A DNA stretch of 64,000 nt from a bacterium (GTDB lineage Bacteria; Zhuqueibacterota; QNDG01; JAGLOF01), in NCBI GenBank assembly GCA_023139105.1, contig JAGLOF010000004.1, positions 1 to 64,000 on the forward strand, written 5' to 3'. Below are positions 42,387 to 52,118 of the stretch, piece by piece. Position 1 is the first letter of the stretch, and each line of letters opens with the position of its first letter. A program made the translations under genes and the position numbers. A model generated the notes under the pieces. The model had not been told where the DNA came from and searched no databases. It was given only the letters and a program-made list of their open reading frames with translations.

Positions 42387-43097
42387 CTAACGAGGCAGGC
42401 GTATATCATCAAAATCCAGCAGTATCTCTACACGGCGATTCTTGGCCCGGTTTTCAACACTCGTATTGGGCAGAAGTGGTCTGAATTCACCCAAACTATT
42501 GGTCGAAAACATGAGTGGGCTCAGATTTCTTACATCCACAAAATACTTAACAACACTAAATGCCCTGTGCCATGCAAGCTCCCAGTTTGAATTGAAACGT
42601 GCCGTACGAATCGGCAGACTATCCGTGTGGCCTTCCACACGAACCTTGCAATTGAGCATTATCACCATCATTGCCAGATGATCTAAAATGGGATATACAA
42701 TTGGTTTGATCTCAGTATCGCCTGACATGAACAAGAGTGCAGAATTGAGACGTATTGTCAAGCCGCCTTCACGCATTTCAATTCCCACACCATTCTCAAT
42801 CTGCATCTCAAAAACATAACGTTCAATATCTTCCATTGATTTCATCATGACCTGGCTCTGCATATTGGGCATGGTAGATTGATTCTGTTTGGCTATGATA
42901 GATGAGCCGTCCTGCTCAAGCAGCACACCCATTGAACCACGCAAAGAGCCCATGGCTTTCCTGAACTTAATCAGTTCTGTCGTGGAAAAGGATACAATAA
43001 GAATAAAGAATGTCATGAGCAAAGTTACCATATCACCATAGGTCGCCATCCAAGCTGCTATGCCTTCCTCCACAGGTTGTTTTTTCTTTTTTGCCAT
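42387..43097 (-). CDS. motB: Flagellar motor stator protein MotB
   Basis: The 236-residue protein (from the ATG at 43097, after the motA stop) has a basic N-terminus and one transmembrane helix with the proton-binding aspartate (Asp22 in TYGDMVTLLMTFF). A C-terminal OmpA-like peptidoglycan-binding domain follows (VRVEGHTDSLPI; NWELAWHRAFSVVKYFVD; RAKNRRVEILL). The track's start is a TTG two codons earlier. It pairs with MotA to form the stator. Confidence 0.94.
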   Translation of the reverse strand: MAKKKKQPVEEGIAAWMATYGDMVTLLMTFFILIVSFSTTELIKFRKAMGSLRGSMGVLLEQDGSSIIAKQNQSTMPNMQSQVMMKSMEDIERYVFEMQIENGVGIEMREGGLTIRLNSALLFMSGDTEIKPIVYPILDHLAMMVIMLNCKVRVEGHTDSLPIRTARFNSNWELAWHRAFSVVKYFVDVRNLSPLMFSTNSLGEFRPLLPNTSVENRAKNRRVEILLDFDDIRLPR

Positions 43098-43099
43098 GA

Positions 43100-43873
43100 T
43101 CAACCGTCCTCGCCCAATGATTCTTTCCGGTCTTTTGGTGCCAGGAATGTCAACAACTTATCCTTCAAAAGACGTGGATTATCTCCGGCCTGAATAGAAC
43201 AAATGCCTTCAATTGCCAACTGACGCGTTAATACTTCAGATATTGAGCGCTCCTTCAACTTACCTGCAATGGGTGTAAAAACCAAGTTGGCAAAGATAAC
43301 ACCATAAAGAGTGGTAACCAGGGCTACAGCCATACCAGCACCAATTTTTGATGGATCCGACAGAGACTGAAGCATCTGAATGAGACCTATCAATGTACCA
43401 ACCATACCAAAGGCCGGTGCATAACCGGCAAGTGCCTTAAAAATACTCTGTCCCATCAAATGCCTGTCTTCCAGATAATCCAGTTCAGTATTCATCAGCT
43501 GTCGCAGGATCTCCATTTCAGTACCATCAACCATAAGCTGAAGGCCTTTTTTCATGAAGGCATCATCCATATCGGCAATATCTTTTTCCAGAGAGAGTAA
43601 GCCTTCAACTCTTGCACGACGGGAGAGGTCTATCAATTTCTCAATAAGCTCATCTACAGGAATTGCCTTATGCAAAAACGCCTTTTTAGTAACATTCATC
43701 ACACCGAGAAAGTCTTTAAGCGGATATTGAGTCAGAGTAGCCGCTATTGTACCACCCATGACAATTATAAATGCATCAATCTTGAAAAAAAAGCTTGCAC
43801 CCGGCTTCATGAAGATGGCAACACCCATAAGAAGAAAACCACCTGTCATACCTAATATCGTCGAGAGATCCAT
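43100..43873 (-). CDS. motA: Flagellar motor stator protein MotA
   Basis: The 257-residue protein starts MDLSTILGMTGGFLLMG, with four membrane helices and the conserved cytoplasmic and C-terminal signatures (GLQLMVDGTEMEILRQLMNT; KALAGYAPAFGMVGTLIGLI; GAGMAVALVTTLYGVIFANL). The ATG at 43873 with AGGA eight bases upstream is preferred to the track's earlier start. It conducts ions with MotB; the sequence is of the proton-type MotA/PomA family and ion choice is not certain. Confidence 0.94.
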   Translation of the reverse strand: MDLSTILGMTGGFLLMGVAIFMKPGASFFFKIDAFIIVMGGTIAATLTQYPLKDFLGVMNVTKKAFLHKAIPVDELIEKLIDLSRRARVEGLLSLEKDIADMDDAFMKKGLQLMVDGTEMEILRQLMNTELDYLEDRHLMGQSIFKALAGYAPAFGMVGTLIGLIQMLQSLSDPSKIGAGMAVALVTTLYGVIFANLVFTPIAGKLKERSISEVLTRQLAIEGICSIQAGDNPRLLKDKLLTFLAPKDRKESLGEDG

Positions 43874-43916
43874 ACTCAATATCCTATAATTTGTGATGCC
43901 CGGCAAAAGTAATCTC

Positions 43917-43949
43917 TCTGTCAGGGCATGGAATCCAAGCCCTGACAGA
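43917..43949 (-). terminator. Hairpin between flgE and motA
   Basis: TCTGTCAGGGC and GCCCTGACAGA form a perfect 11-bp stem with an 11-base loop. On the minus strand (after flgE) it is followed by GAGATTACTTTT, a poor U-tract. It may reduce read-through from flgE into motAB or act as a processing site; it could instead be a repeat. Confidence 0.4.
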
Positions 43950-43982
43950 AAATGCGTAAAGCCTGGCTAACCTGTTAAAAAA

Positions 43983-45962
43983 TTATCGTTTCAACTGCAC
44001 TATCTCTTGAAGCAAAGTATCTGACGTAGTTATTACACGGCTGTTAGCCTGGAAACCGCGTTGAGCCACAATCATATCCGTAAACTCTTTTGCAAGATCA
44101 ACATTGGACATCTCCAGGGCACCTGAGTTTATAGATCCTTGAATACCTGCGCCAATACGACCCTTAACCGGCGTGCCGGAGTTAGCCGAGCGTATATACA
44201 TATTATCTCCTGAACGCGTCAAGCCTGCCGGATTATTAAATGAAGCCAGCACGATCTGCGCCAGCGTCTGTGAAATACCATTGGAAAAATGACCGGCAAT
44301 CTCACCCTGCTCATCAATAGATATTGTCTGCAGGTTACCCATTCCATATCCATCCTGATGCTTGGCAACCGTTGTAGTTGGCGCATCAAGCTGTGTAATA
44401 CCGCCAAAAGTACCCGAATCTCCGGCATCCAGGTCTATAGTCATGGTATCTGCACCACCTCCTGGCGTGAAAGTAAGAGGCTGCCCGCTATCTACAATAG
44501 CTACTGCCAGGCTTCCGTCATTGTTAAAATGCAGGGAGCCTTTATTACCAGTAGTAGGAATAATATCACCGTTGTCCACTGTCACTTCCCATGACCAGAT
44601 ATTGGGAGACCCTTCAGAAGAGACATTGACCATATTATAAGCAACGGTATGTTCTCCGCCTTTTGAGTCAAATACTGTAATGCTGGCACTGTGCGTACCT
44701 GCATCACGACCCGCTTGAGTAGTGTTGAATCCGGGCAAAGTGATACTGGAACCATTGGAATCTTCATCTAAAAATGTAAGGGATGCAACAGAATTGGAAT
44801 CGCCGGGAATAGCGTCTTTGATTTCAATCTGGCCTGTGGAAGACACTGTTGCAGTAGCACCTGAAAATGCAGAGTTCAAGGCTGTAATCAATGCAGCAAC
44901 ATCATCACCTGCAGCGTATATATAGGTTGAACTGACTACTGTTCCATCGGGATTTACTCCGGCAATATTAAACTTGTCACCTACTGATATATCATTCCCC
45001 ACCATGGGCATATCATTCAATAGGGTAGTAGCCTCCAGGCCTTTTGCAGATGTTCCTGCAGTGAAATCAAGAGCAGCAATGGCACCTGCACCTGTAAGTA
45101 CTACTGTGGTGTTACTGCCACCACTATCTTTTGTTATTATTTGCACTACATCATTCCCACCGTTTTGTACAACTTTGGCCTCAACTTCACCCTTAAGATC
45201 ATTGTTGGCAATCTGATTATTAATATCAGCTACCATGTCACTTATTGATGAATAGTCCTGGTCCAGGATTATATCATCATCAACAGTACTACCCTGATCA
45301 TCATCTACTTCTATATTCAAGGTTTGATTGCCTCCTGCATAAGTCAGAGACGGCACTCCTGCAGCCGTTACCTGCGCAGCCATGGCAAAATCACCACCAA
45401 GAACCTGTGAAAGGGCCTGTGTATCGGCATTGAGGTTACAATAATACTGAATCTCTTCAGTAGCCCTGGCCGGAGATTTCTGGCCGAATGGCAGTACAAC
45501 TCCCTGTACTTTTGCGCTGGATAAAATCTCACCCTGATCATTGGCCAGTACACCTTGAACAATATTCCCTGTTTTAGGACTCACAAGACGACCGTCACCA
45601 TCTACAACAAAATTACCTGCACGGGTATAGTAATCGGCATTTCCATCGGAGACTACAAAAAAGGCACTGCCCTGAATTGCAAGGTCTGTAATCACACCTG
45701 TTGTTTCCAGGTTACCCTGGTTGAAATTCACATCAATACTGGCAATAGATGCTCCCAGACCAACCTGGCGAGGATTAATACCACCATGAGTAGCACGCGG
45801 GCGCGTAGATGATTTAAGCATCTGTGTCAGACTCTCTTCAAATGTAACACGGCCTGATTTAAATCCAACCGTATTAATGTTGGCAATATTATTACCTATT
45901 ACATCCATCTTGACCTGATGGTTTTGCAAGCCGGAAACACCGGCAAAAAGTGAACGCATCAT
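43983..45962 (-). CDS. flgE: Flagellar hook protein FlgE (long form)
   Basis: The protein is about 659 residues, well above the roughly 400 of E. coli FlgE, through extended surface domains rich in Gly, Asp and Thr. The ends are standard: RSLFAGVSGLQNHQVKMDVI, NIANINTVGFKSGRVTFEES, and MSNVDLAKEFTDMIVAQRGF near the C-terminus. The track's GTG start at 45989 is replaced by the ATG at 45962, with AGGAG nine bases upstream. It is exported and polymerises as the hook, just after flgD and the TIGR02530 gene. Confidence 0.93.
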   Translation of the reverse strand: MMRSLFAGVSGLQNHQVKMDVIGNNIANINTVGFKSGRVTFEESLTQMLKSSTRPRATHGGINPRQVGLGASIASIDVNFNQGNLETTGVITDLAIQGSAFFVVSDGNADYYTRAGNFVVDGDGRLVSPKTGNIVQGVLANDQGEILSSAKVQGVVLPFGQKSPARATEEIQYYCNLNADTQALSQVLGGDFAMAAQVTAAGVPSLTYAGGNQTLNIEVDDDQGSTVDDDIILDQDYSSISDMVADINNQIANNDLKGEVEAKVVQNGGNDVVQIITKDSGGSNTTVVLTGAGAIAALDFTAGTSAKGLEATTLLNDMPMVGNDISVGDKFNIAGVNPDGTVVSSTYIYAAGDDVAALITALNSAFSGATATVSSTGQIEIKDAIPGDSNSVASLTFLDEDSNGSSITLPGFNTTQAGRDAGTHSASITVFDSKGGEHTVAYNMVNVSSEGSPNIWSWEVTVDNGDIIPTTGNKGSLHFNNDGSLAVAIVDSGQPLTFTPGGGADTMTIDLDAGDSGTFGGITQLDAPTTTVAKHQDGYGMGNLQTISIDEQGEIAGHFSNGISQTLAQIVLASFNNPAGLTRSGDNMYIRSANSGTPVKGRIGAGIQGSINSGALEMSNVDLAKEFTDMIVAQRGFQANSRVITTSDTLLQEIVQLKR

Positions 45963-46047
45963 AAGTTTTTTCTCCTGTCCTTTCTCCACGTCAGTCAGTC
46001 GGTGGAGACAGAGCCTCCTCTATTGAGGTCCGGCCCGAATTAAATTG

Positions 46048-46431
46048 TCAGACTATAACAGCACTGTCAATATTAGTAAAAACATTGTTTTTCATCTGCT
46101 CACCGCCAATGGCAGTAATTACCGTATGATTCTTGACACTGACTATAAAAGCAGTATTATCCATGAGCACTACAGACTCACGCCCGCCCTTTTCAGCTAT
46201 CTGATTAACACCTGTCTTAAGGCGCTGCATTTCATGCACTGAAAGCGGCAATCCCCGCATCCGTATACGTTCCATGGCATGCGTAGAGAACTGCAGATCT
46301 TTCTGTTCCTGAATCTGCTGAGCGAGTACATCATGAAAAGCTTGTCCTGCTGGTACCGGCCCCGTTTGTCCTGCCTTGCCGCTCTCCGGCCCTACCGGCC
46401 TGACACCTACGCCGCTTACATGATCAACCAC
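46048..46431 (-). CDS. Flagellar operon protein of the TIGR02530 family
   Basis: The 127-residue protein matches the small family found between flgD and flgE in many bacteria: FSTHAMERIRMRGLPLSVHE, then VVLMDNTAFIVSVKNHTVIT and NNVFTNIDSAVIV. Its function is not established; a hook-assembly role is presumed from context. The start is a GTG, supported by AAAGGAGG six bases upstream. Confidence 0.9.
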   Translation of the reverse strand: MVDHVSGVGVRPVGPESGKAGQTGPVPAGQAFHDVLAQQIQEQKDLQFSTHAMERIRMRGLPLSVHEMQRLKTGVNQIAEKGGRESVVLMDNTAFIVSVKNHTVITAIGGEQMKNNVFTNIDSAVIV

Positions 46432-46463
46432 TTATTTCCTCCTTTTCATGTCAGGCATGATGA

Positions 46464-47138
46464 TCATGAATTATTTGCCTCATAAATAGATAAAATCAAA
46501 GCCGGATTTACAGGCTGATCTCCTATAAAGAGCCATGGCTGTCCTTCAGCTACCTGTATACCACTTACATGCCCAATCATATAGGGATTCAATTGTGTCT
46601 CAGCTCCGCCGTCAGTCTGATATTCTACCTGTACTGTGTACTGCCCATTTGCCACGGCATTACCCGCCTCATCCAGACCATCCCAGCTTATTCGCTGATC
46701 TCCGGCATCCAGCACACCTTCAGAGAGTGTCCTGATCACTTGACCGTCTTCATTGGTAATGTCAACAGTGACAAGACCTGAATTAGAGAGATAAAAACCA
46801 ATATCAGCTGATACGCCTTCATCTGATTGATAGAGTGTATCACTGGCAAAATGGACTTCCTTGCCGATAAGACTGGTCATCATAGTATTGTTTAATGCAA
46901 GTGTCAAATCATTACCGGCACCCATGGTATCATTGATATTCCAAAGCTGTTCCAATGAGCTGAACTGTGAAAGCTGCGCCACAAATTCAGAATTATCCAT
47001 GGGATTCATAGGGTCCTGATGCTTTAGCTGAGTTGTAAGAAGAAGTAAGAACTCTTCTTTACCCATGTCACTTTTACCTGTGTTTGTCGTTGTCTGTGAT
47101 GCCGCATAGGCACCGGACAGATCACTAATAGAAGCCAT
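46464..47138 (-). CDS. flgD: Hook cap/scaffold protein FlgD
   Basis: The 224-residue protein has the FlgD N-terminus (GKSDMGKEEFLLLLTTQLKH; QDPMNPMDNSEFVAQLSQFS) and a FlgD Ig-like/tudor C-terminus (DQRISWDGLDEAGNAVANGQ; YTVQVEYQ). It caps the growing hook. It follows fliK and precedes the TIGR02530 gene, the common order. Confidence 0.94.
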   Translation of the reverse strand: MASISDLSGAYAASQTTTNTGKSDMGKEEFLLLLTTQLKHQDPMNPMDNSEFVAQLSQFSSLEQLWNINDTMGAGNDLTLALNNTMMTSLIGKEVHFASDTLYQSDEGVSADIGFYLSNSGLVTVDITNEDGQVIRTLSEGVLDAGDQRISWDGLDEAGNAVANGQYTVQVEYQTDGGAETQLNPYMIGHVSGIQVAEGQPWLFIGDQPVNPALILSIYEANNS

Positions 47139-47160
47139 TATATTTTTCCTTTCTCAGCCA

Positions 47161-48747
47161 TCAGGCCTCAAGCTCCATTGAGTTATAGCCGAAATCTCTT
47201 TTCTTATGCTGACGTGGCTGTTGGTCTTCATCATGCTGCCTCTCATCATCTGCCTGCATCTCATGTTGAGCCTGACTATACCGATAAGACCTGTTCTCCG
47301 TACCATTATTGGTTGATGACTGCTGCGAGAGATCAATATTTACCGAACCGGTATCAAGCCCCTCTTTCATCAGAGCCAACTTCAACTCTGGCAGAGATTG
47401 ATTGATCAGTGTCTTAACTTCAACGGACTCCACTACAAAACGCACTTCCACCAGACCCTTGATCGATTCAACTTCAATCTGAACCTGCCCCAGGGATTGT
47501 GGCTTCAACGATAATGTTACCTTGGAATCTCCCTTAAGGATCATCCGCGATATTACAGGCCTGATCTGTTCAACCACAGCATCACGCAGCACAAATGGTT
47601 GTGAGGCTGCTGCTTTCTGTACATGCGTCATTGAATTTAAAGAAGATGTCTTGCTCTCTCTGTTTTCAGAGATTCCGGCCAGAATGGAATCGATTTTCTC
47701 CACAGTTTTAGAAGCTCCGGCCTGTTGTTGCTGCACGTTCCTGACATCGCCTCCTGCATTACCCGCATGCTGCTTAAAGGCACGAGCAGCATGATTCGGA
47801 TCAGCCTTGCTGCTATCTGCTACCTGTGTTTCTATATTGCCAACATGCTTTGATCTGCTTCTTCCCGAATGTTTTAATTTATTCGCAGATTTAACAGACG
47901 GATCTTTTACAAGTTCAAGACCATTCAAAACTACTCCTTGTTTCTCTGTAGTTTGACCCGTCTGTGATTGGGCAGCCATATTCTTCAGAGGCGTCTCAGC
48001 TATAGCCATCTTCGAAGTTCCCAGAGCATCTTTCTCAATTTTAGAGGCTCTGGCCTGCAAGGCGGCTGCTACATTTTTTTGAACTGTCTCAGTTGCAGCC
48101 ATCTTCTGAGTTCCCGGGGTATTGTTCTCAATGTTCATTTTTCCGTTTTTCAATTGCTGCAATCCGGAATCCTGAACTTCACCCTTTAAGCCAGCCGTCA
48201 CAGTCTCTTTGATCGATGCATCAACATCAACACCGGTAGATCCGAACGCTTTATTACTCTCTGCAACTATGCTTGCTATCACTGATTTGACAGCTGCATT
48301 TACTCCGGAAATGTTGGATTTTCCATGCCCTCCTGTTTCAAGATTTCCAGACACTTCTGAAGATCCATTCTTGTCAGCTCCCGATAGAGTGCCCTCAGAT
48401 GTTTCAGGCAATGTCTTCTGCAGCATTGGCATTTTCCGTAAGAGAGAGACTCCACCACCTTGAAGCTTTACATTCAGTAACTGTAAATCTTTGTCAGGCA
48501 ACTTCTTCTCAAGAGTCAAAGGCGGTGCATGACCTTGCTTCAACACCTTCTTCGGCGATGTTGCCAGGCCAAGCTGCCATTGCGGCAGAGTGGCAGGATT
48601 GTTACTCTGTCCTACCATTGAGGCAAAGAACCCCCCGAAAAGGGCTGCCTCCTCCGCATTGAGCTGCTTTTGCACCGGCGACGTAGCCGCACCTTTGCTT
48701 TGAGGATTTTGAACGCCTAACAGCAACACTCCACAACTCTGTGCCAT
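47161..48747 (-). CDS. fliK: Hook-length control protein FliK
   Basis: The 528-residue protein has a long, poorly conserved, Lys/Ala/Gln-rich N-terminal and middle region. The conserved C-terminal Flg_hook domain is at about 390-490 (VTLSLKPQSLGQVQIEVESI; KTLINQSLPELKLALMKEG; VNIDL). The middle contains similar blocks (KMAATETVQKNVAAALQA and KMAIAETPLKNMAAQSQT), a two-fold internal repeat. It measures hook length and triggers the FlhB switch. It overlaps the next upstream gene by one base. Confidence 0.9.
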   Translation of the reverse strand: MAQSCGVLLLGVQNPQSKGAATSPVQKQLNAEEAALFGGFFASMVGQSNNPATLPQWQLGLATSPKKVLKQGHAPPLTLEKKLPDKDLQLLNVKLQGGGVSLLRKMPMLQKTLPETSEGTLSGADKNGSSEVSGNLETGGHGKSNISGVNAAVKSVIASIVAESNKAFGSTGVDVDASIKETVTAGLKGEVQDSGLQQLKNGKMNIENNTPGTQKMAATETVQKNVAAALQARASKIEKDALGTSKMAIAETPLKNMAAQSQTGQTTEKQGVVLNGLELVKDPSVKSANKLKHSGRSRSKHVGNIETQVADSSKADPNHAARAFKQHAGNAGGDVRNVQQQQAGASKTVEKIDSILAGISENRESKTSSLNSMTHVQKAAASQPFVLRDAVVEQIRPVISRMILKGDSKVTLSLKPQSLGQVQIEVESIKGLVEVRFVVESVEVKTLINQSLPELKLALMKEGLDTGSVNIDLSQQSSTNNGTENRSYRYSQAQHEMQADDERQHDEDQQPRQHKKRDFGYNSMELEA

Positions 48748-49661
48748 TAGTTATTACTCCCCATTTTTTTGGTTAAGCGAGCCGCTTGGCTCACGGTTAA
48801 TTGTGCCATGATTTTCCCTGCCGCCCGTTCTTTCATCTGGCTGAGAATCATGGATAGTTCATTATCACTCAGTTTCGCCAATATCTTTGCCGCCTCTGCT
48901 GGCCGCATAGTCTCATAAATCTTGGCCATACGGCGCGTATTTACCTGATTCTGACGCTGTTTTTCAACTTTTGTAAGCGGAACTTCAGCTGAGGCTGGCC
49001 TGGTGGCCTGGTGCTCAATGAGGCGGCGTATTACCTCTTCAGGAAGAGTCTTCTCCATATAATCCAACCTCTCCTTCAAGGATGCATTCTCATCCTTTAA
49101 TCCACCAAGCATTTCAGCCATTTCATCTTTCCCCTCAACCTGCCTTTCAAGATCCGCCAGCCTGCTATTTTTATCACGCACTCTATCTCTTAATTGTGAA
49201 AGTGCCTGTAAAAACTTCTGCTGTCCGCCGGGATCAGAGAGATATAAACCTCTTTTTACTGCGGTATCTTTCACAGCTTCATCCATTTGCGGCAGGCCGG
49301 AAGTATCTGCGATAGTGGTTGAACCTATTACTGCAAGGGAATCCGGCCTTGCCAGGCTGTCTGCCACCAAACTATCTGCAAGTGCCAGGCTGTCCGCCAG
49401 TGCCAAACTATCCGCAAGTACCAAGCTGTCCGCAGCACTGATAATGCCACTATCTTCAACAAATGGTGGTGCAAAAGCAAACCACATAGTCGCAAGAACA
49501 ACAGGAAATGACACAGCCAGAATAATAATTAACGGTAAGGGCGGCCCACCTTTACCACTCTTTTCTTTGACACTACCACTTTGATCATCCGATTCCCCCT
49601 CGAGGCTGGAAAACTCCTCCTCTTCCGGTTCACCAAGTCCATCAACTTCATCTATTCCCAT
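48747..49661 (-). CDS. MotE-like/MgtE-N domain flagellar protein
   Basis: The 304-residue protein has a cytoplasmic N-terminus, one transmembrane helix (about 41-64, LPLIIILAVSFPVVLATMWF), a linker of ADSLAL-type repeats (about 78-120), a coiled coil (about 150-210) and a C-terminal MgtE_N-like domain (RMAKIYETMRPAEAAKILAK; GKIMAQLTVSQAARLTKKMG). Proteins of this plan between fliJ and fliK (MotE and relatives) act in the periplasm as motor or export chaperones; in some species MotE aids MotC. The repeat-rich linker is unusual. Confidence 0.82.
   Translation of the reverse strand: MGIDEVDGLGEPEEEEFSSLEGESDDQSGSVKEKSGKGGPPLPLIIILAVSFPVVLATMWFAFAPPFVEDSGIISAADSLVLADSLALADSLALADSLVADSLARPDSLAVIGSTTIADTSGLPQMDEAVKDTAVKRGLYLSDPGGQQKFLQALSQLRDRVRDKNSRLADLERQVEGKDEMAEMLGGLKDENASLKERLDYMEKTLPEEVIRRLIEHQATRPASAEVPLTKVEKQRQNQVNTRRMAKIYETMRPAEAAKILAKLSDNELSMILSQMKERAAGKIMAQLTVSQAARLTKKMGSNN
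49330..49440 (-). repeat. Tandem ADSLAL-type repeat region
   Basis: An 18-base unit coding for ADSLAL/ADSLVL repeats about six times with small changes, followed by a broken ADSLARPDSLA. All changes keep the frame, so the length of the periplasmic stalk could vary between strains. Confidence 0.8.
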
Positions 49662-49663
49662 GA

Positions 49664-50113
49664 TTACTTCCTATCATTGCCAAAGTGTGTAATGGCCACA
49701 TCGTCAATCAGCGCTTGTTCTTTACGGGCAAATTCCGCCAGATATGCCTCCCGCTGCCTGGACTTCAAATTCTCCAACATTTTACGTTCTTTTGCCGCCT
49801 CTAAAAGTGCATTCCGCCGAAGAACTACTTTTGTCTTAGCCTCTTTAATACGCACACATTGCCGAGACATATCGTTCTCTATCTTTTTTTTATAACGGTA
49901 CCGGCAATCCATTTCATAAGGATTAAACCGCTCTCCCTGCCTCATTTGTTCTATAGCATCTCTCTCCCTTGAGAGTTTTGACTCCAATTCTTTTAACCTG
50001 TCTTCTTCTTTGACTAATTCTATCTGCGCTCTGGCCAGATCCATCTGCCGCTGCCGTTCGGCCTCAGCCCTCATGTCCATTACTTTTTCAAGCCTGAATT
50101 TAAACTTTTTCAT
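49664..50113 (-). CDS. fliJ: Flagellar export protein FliJ
   Basis: The 149-residue protein is one long helix pair with the FliJ profile: MKKFKFRLEKVMDMRAEAER, then repeated charged heptads (LKELESKLSRERDAIEQMRQ) and a C-terminal REAYLAEFARKEQALIDD. It is the stalk of the export ATPase complex. Directly after fliI. Confidence 0.9.
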   Translation of the reverse strand: MKKFKFRLEKVMDMRAEAERQRQMDLARAQIELVKEEDRLKELESKLSRERDAIEQMRQGERFNPYEMDCRYRYKKKIENDMSRQCVRIKEAKTKVVLRRNALLEAAKERKMLENLKSRQREAYLAEFARKEQALIDDVAITHFGNDRK

Positions 50114-50124
50114 GATTTAATTCT

Positions 50125-51468
50125 CTATTTAGCGGATGAAAAAAGATCTGTTAAACCGGAAATAGTCACATCATAAGACGTAGACTCTTCGATTGCCTGG
50201 CACAAAAATGTATTTACCGGATCAATCTGCTCAATTGCCCTGTCTATTTTAGGATTGGAACCTTTTACATATGCACCAATATTTATCAAATCTTCGGATT
50301 CCCTATATGTAGCCAAAATCTCGCCGGCAGCACCTGCAGCAGACTTATGGTCTTGAGGTACAATATCATTCATCACACGGCTGACAGACTCAAGTACATC
50401 AATTGCAGGATAATGATTCATGGCTGCCAACTTTCGACTGAGCACAATATGTCCATCAAGAATGGATCGTACTGAATCAGCGACAGGATCATTCATATCG
50501 TCACTCTCAACTAAAACTGTGTATAGGCCTGTAATGCTGCCACGCTCACCTGTGCCGGCGCGTTCCAGCAATTTCGGAAGCAGCGAAAATACAGAGGGCG
50601 TATACCCCTTGGTTGTAGGCGGCTCACCAACCGCAAGGCCAATCTCCCGTTGGGCCATAGCAAAACGCGTTACCGAATCCATCATCAGCATTACACGTCT
50701 TCCCTGATCACGAAAATATTCAGCGATGGATGTGGCTGCCATGGCACCCTTTATACGAAGGATTGCCGACTGATCCGATGTTACAACAACAACAACAGAA
50801 CGCGCCAGTCCCTCAGGACCAAGATCACGTTCAATAAATTCACGAACCTCACGCCCTCTCTCTCCAATAAGAGCAATAACATTTACATCGGCTTCTGTAT
50901 TACGGGCTATCATTCCCAGAAGAACACTTTTACCTACACCTGATCCTGCAAAAATACCCACACGTTGCCCTTCACCACATGTCAGCATTCCGTCAATTGC
51001 CCTGATACCCGTGGCAATAGGTTTTTCTATTCTCTTGCGTTTCATAGGATCAGGAGGATCACTATGAATTGCACGTCGTTCAGAGACTATTAGTGGCCCT
51101 TTGCTGTCTATAGGGCGTCCCATGCCGTCTAATATGCGTCCAAGCAGATGCTCCCCAACAGGAACGGAGACCGGCTCACTACCGGCTATTACTTCTGACT
51201 CGGCAGAAATTCCTGCTATCGGGCCAAAGGGCATCAGTAATATTTTATTACCGCGCAGACCTACAACCTCTGCCAAAATACGATTCTGCCCATCCTTGGA
51301 GACAATCCAGCCAACATCTCCTATGTTCATCATTGGTCCTACAGACTCAACAATAACGCCAACCACCTGACTTACGCGGCCGCCCAGGCGCGTAGGACGA
51401 ATACGGCCCAGAGCCTTTAAATAACGTTCCAGCCGGATCGGTGATCCATTTTGAGAAATTTTATCCAT
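50125..51468 (-). CDS. fliI: Flagellum-specific export ATPase FliI
   Basis: The 447-residue protein has the P-loop GSGVGKSV (174-181 region, [19 protein letters not shown]), Walker B/DELSD-like [19 protein letters not shown], and [20 protein letters not shown], as in FliI. It powers unfolding and entry of export substrates. It overlaps the end of fliH by one base. Confidence 0.96.
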   Translation of the reverse strand: MDKISQNGSPIRLERYLKALGRIRPTRLGGRVSQVVGVIVESVGPMMNIGDVGWIVSKDGQNRILAEVVGLRGNKILLMPFGPIAGISAESEVIAGSEPVSVPVGEHLLGRILDGMGRPIDSKGPLIVSERRAIHSDPPDPMKRKRIEKPIATGIRAIDGMLTCGEGQRVGIFAGSGVGKSVLLGMIARNTEADVNVIALIGERGREVREFIERDLGPEGLARSVVVVVTSDQSAILRIKGAMAATSIAEYFRDQGRRVMLMMDSVTRFAMAQREIGLAVGEPPTTKGYTPSVFSLLPKLLERAGTGERGSITGLYTVLVESDDMNDPVADSVRSILDGHIVLSRKLAAMNHYPAIDVLESVSRVMNDIVPQDHKSAAGAAGEILATYRESEDLINIGAYVKGSNPKIDRAIEQIDPVNTFLCQAIEESTSYDVTISGLTDLFSSAK

Positions 51469-52118
51469 TAATATGCCCCTAACAAGCCAGCAGCTATTTC
51501 CTCTATTTGCGTGTCAATACGAGCATCCACAATGCCTGAATCACTCTCAATCAGACAACCTCCTCGCCTAATTTGAGCGTCTTCCTTTATTTCAATTTCC
51601 CGTATACTATGCATGGCCTCACGTATCTCCGGTTCAAAAGTCTTTATAGCTGTCCAATCTTCAGGGTGAACTTTAACAACAATTCTGCGCCTGTCTTCAA
51701 CCTGACGCAAAGCCTCTTTTACTACATCCTTGATTAATTCCGGATCTTCAGTTACAGTACGCTGTATCAATACTTTCACTATGGATAGTGACAATTGCGT
51801 AACAATTTCATCAACCTCACGAATAAGCGAGCTACGATAGATCTCCAACTCACGTGTCAATTCACCAAGCTGTTCCATTACCACCTTTATCTCCTGACGC
51901 CCCTGCTCCAGACCCATTTCAGTACCATCTTCAATGCCATTCTTATATGCAGCCTCACTACGCTCTTGATACGTTTTTTCCAGTTCCGCAATCACAGTTT
52001 CCTGGCTGGGTTCCGGCTCTACCGGCTCAGGAGGGCCATTTCTATACCGCATGGTTTTAGGCAAAATTGCCCTGATATGCCGCACCGGATGAGGTAATTT
52101 CAAACGTTGCTCAAACAA
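51468..52118 (-). CDS. fliH: Flagellar assembly protein FliH
   Basis: The 216-residue protein has the FliH pattern: a Gly-spaced helix ([20 protein letters not shown]) followed by the conserved C-terminal domain ([60 protein letters not shown]). It regulates FliI. It overlaps the end of fliG by eight bases. Confidence 0.92.
   Translation of the reverse strand: MFEQRLKLPHPVRHIRAILPKTMRYRNGPPEPVEPEPSQETVIAELEKTYQERSEAAYKNGIEDGTEMGLEQGRQEIKVVMEQLGELTRELEIYRSSLIREVDEIVTQLSLSIVKVLIQRTVTEDPELIKDVVKEALRQVEDRRRIVVKVHPEDWTAIKTFEPEIREAMHSIREIEIKEDAQIRRGGCLIESDSGIVDARIDTQIEEIAAGLLGAY

Noticed and set aside
42210-42590. Plus-strand ORF of 126 residues
   Set aside because: It consists of the heptamer arrays and the antisense strand of motB.
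43917-43949. Strong rho-independent terminator after flgE
   Set aside because: The stem is perfect but no convincing U-tract follows on the minus strand; kept only as a low-confidence hairpin.
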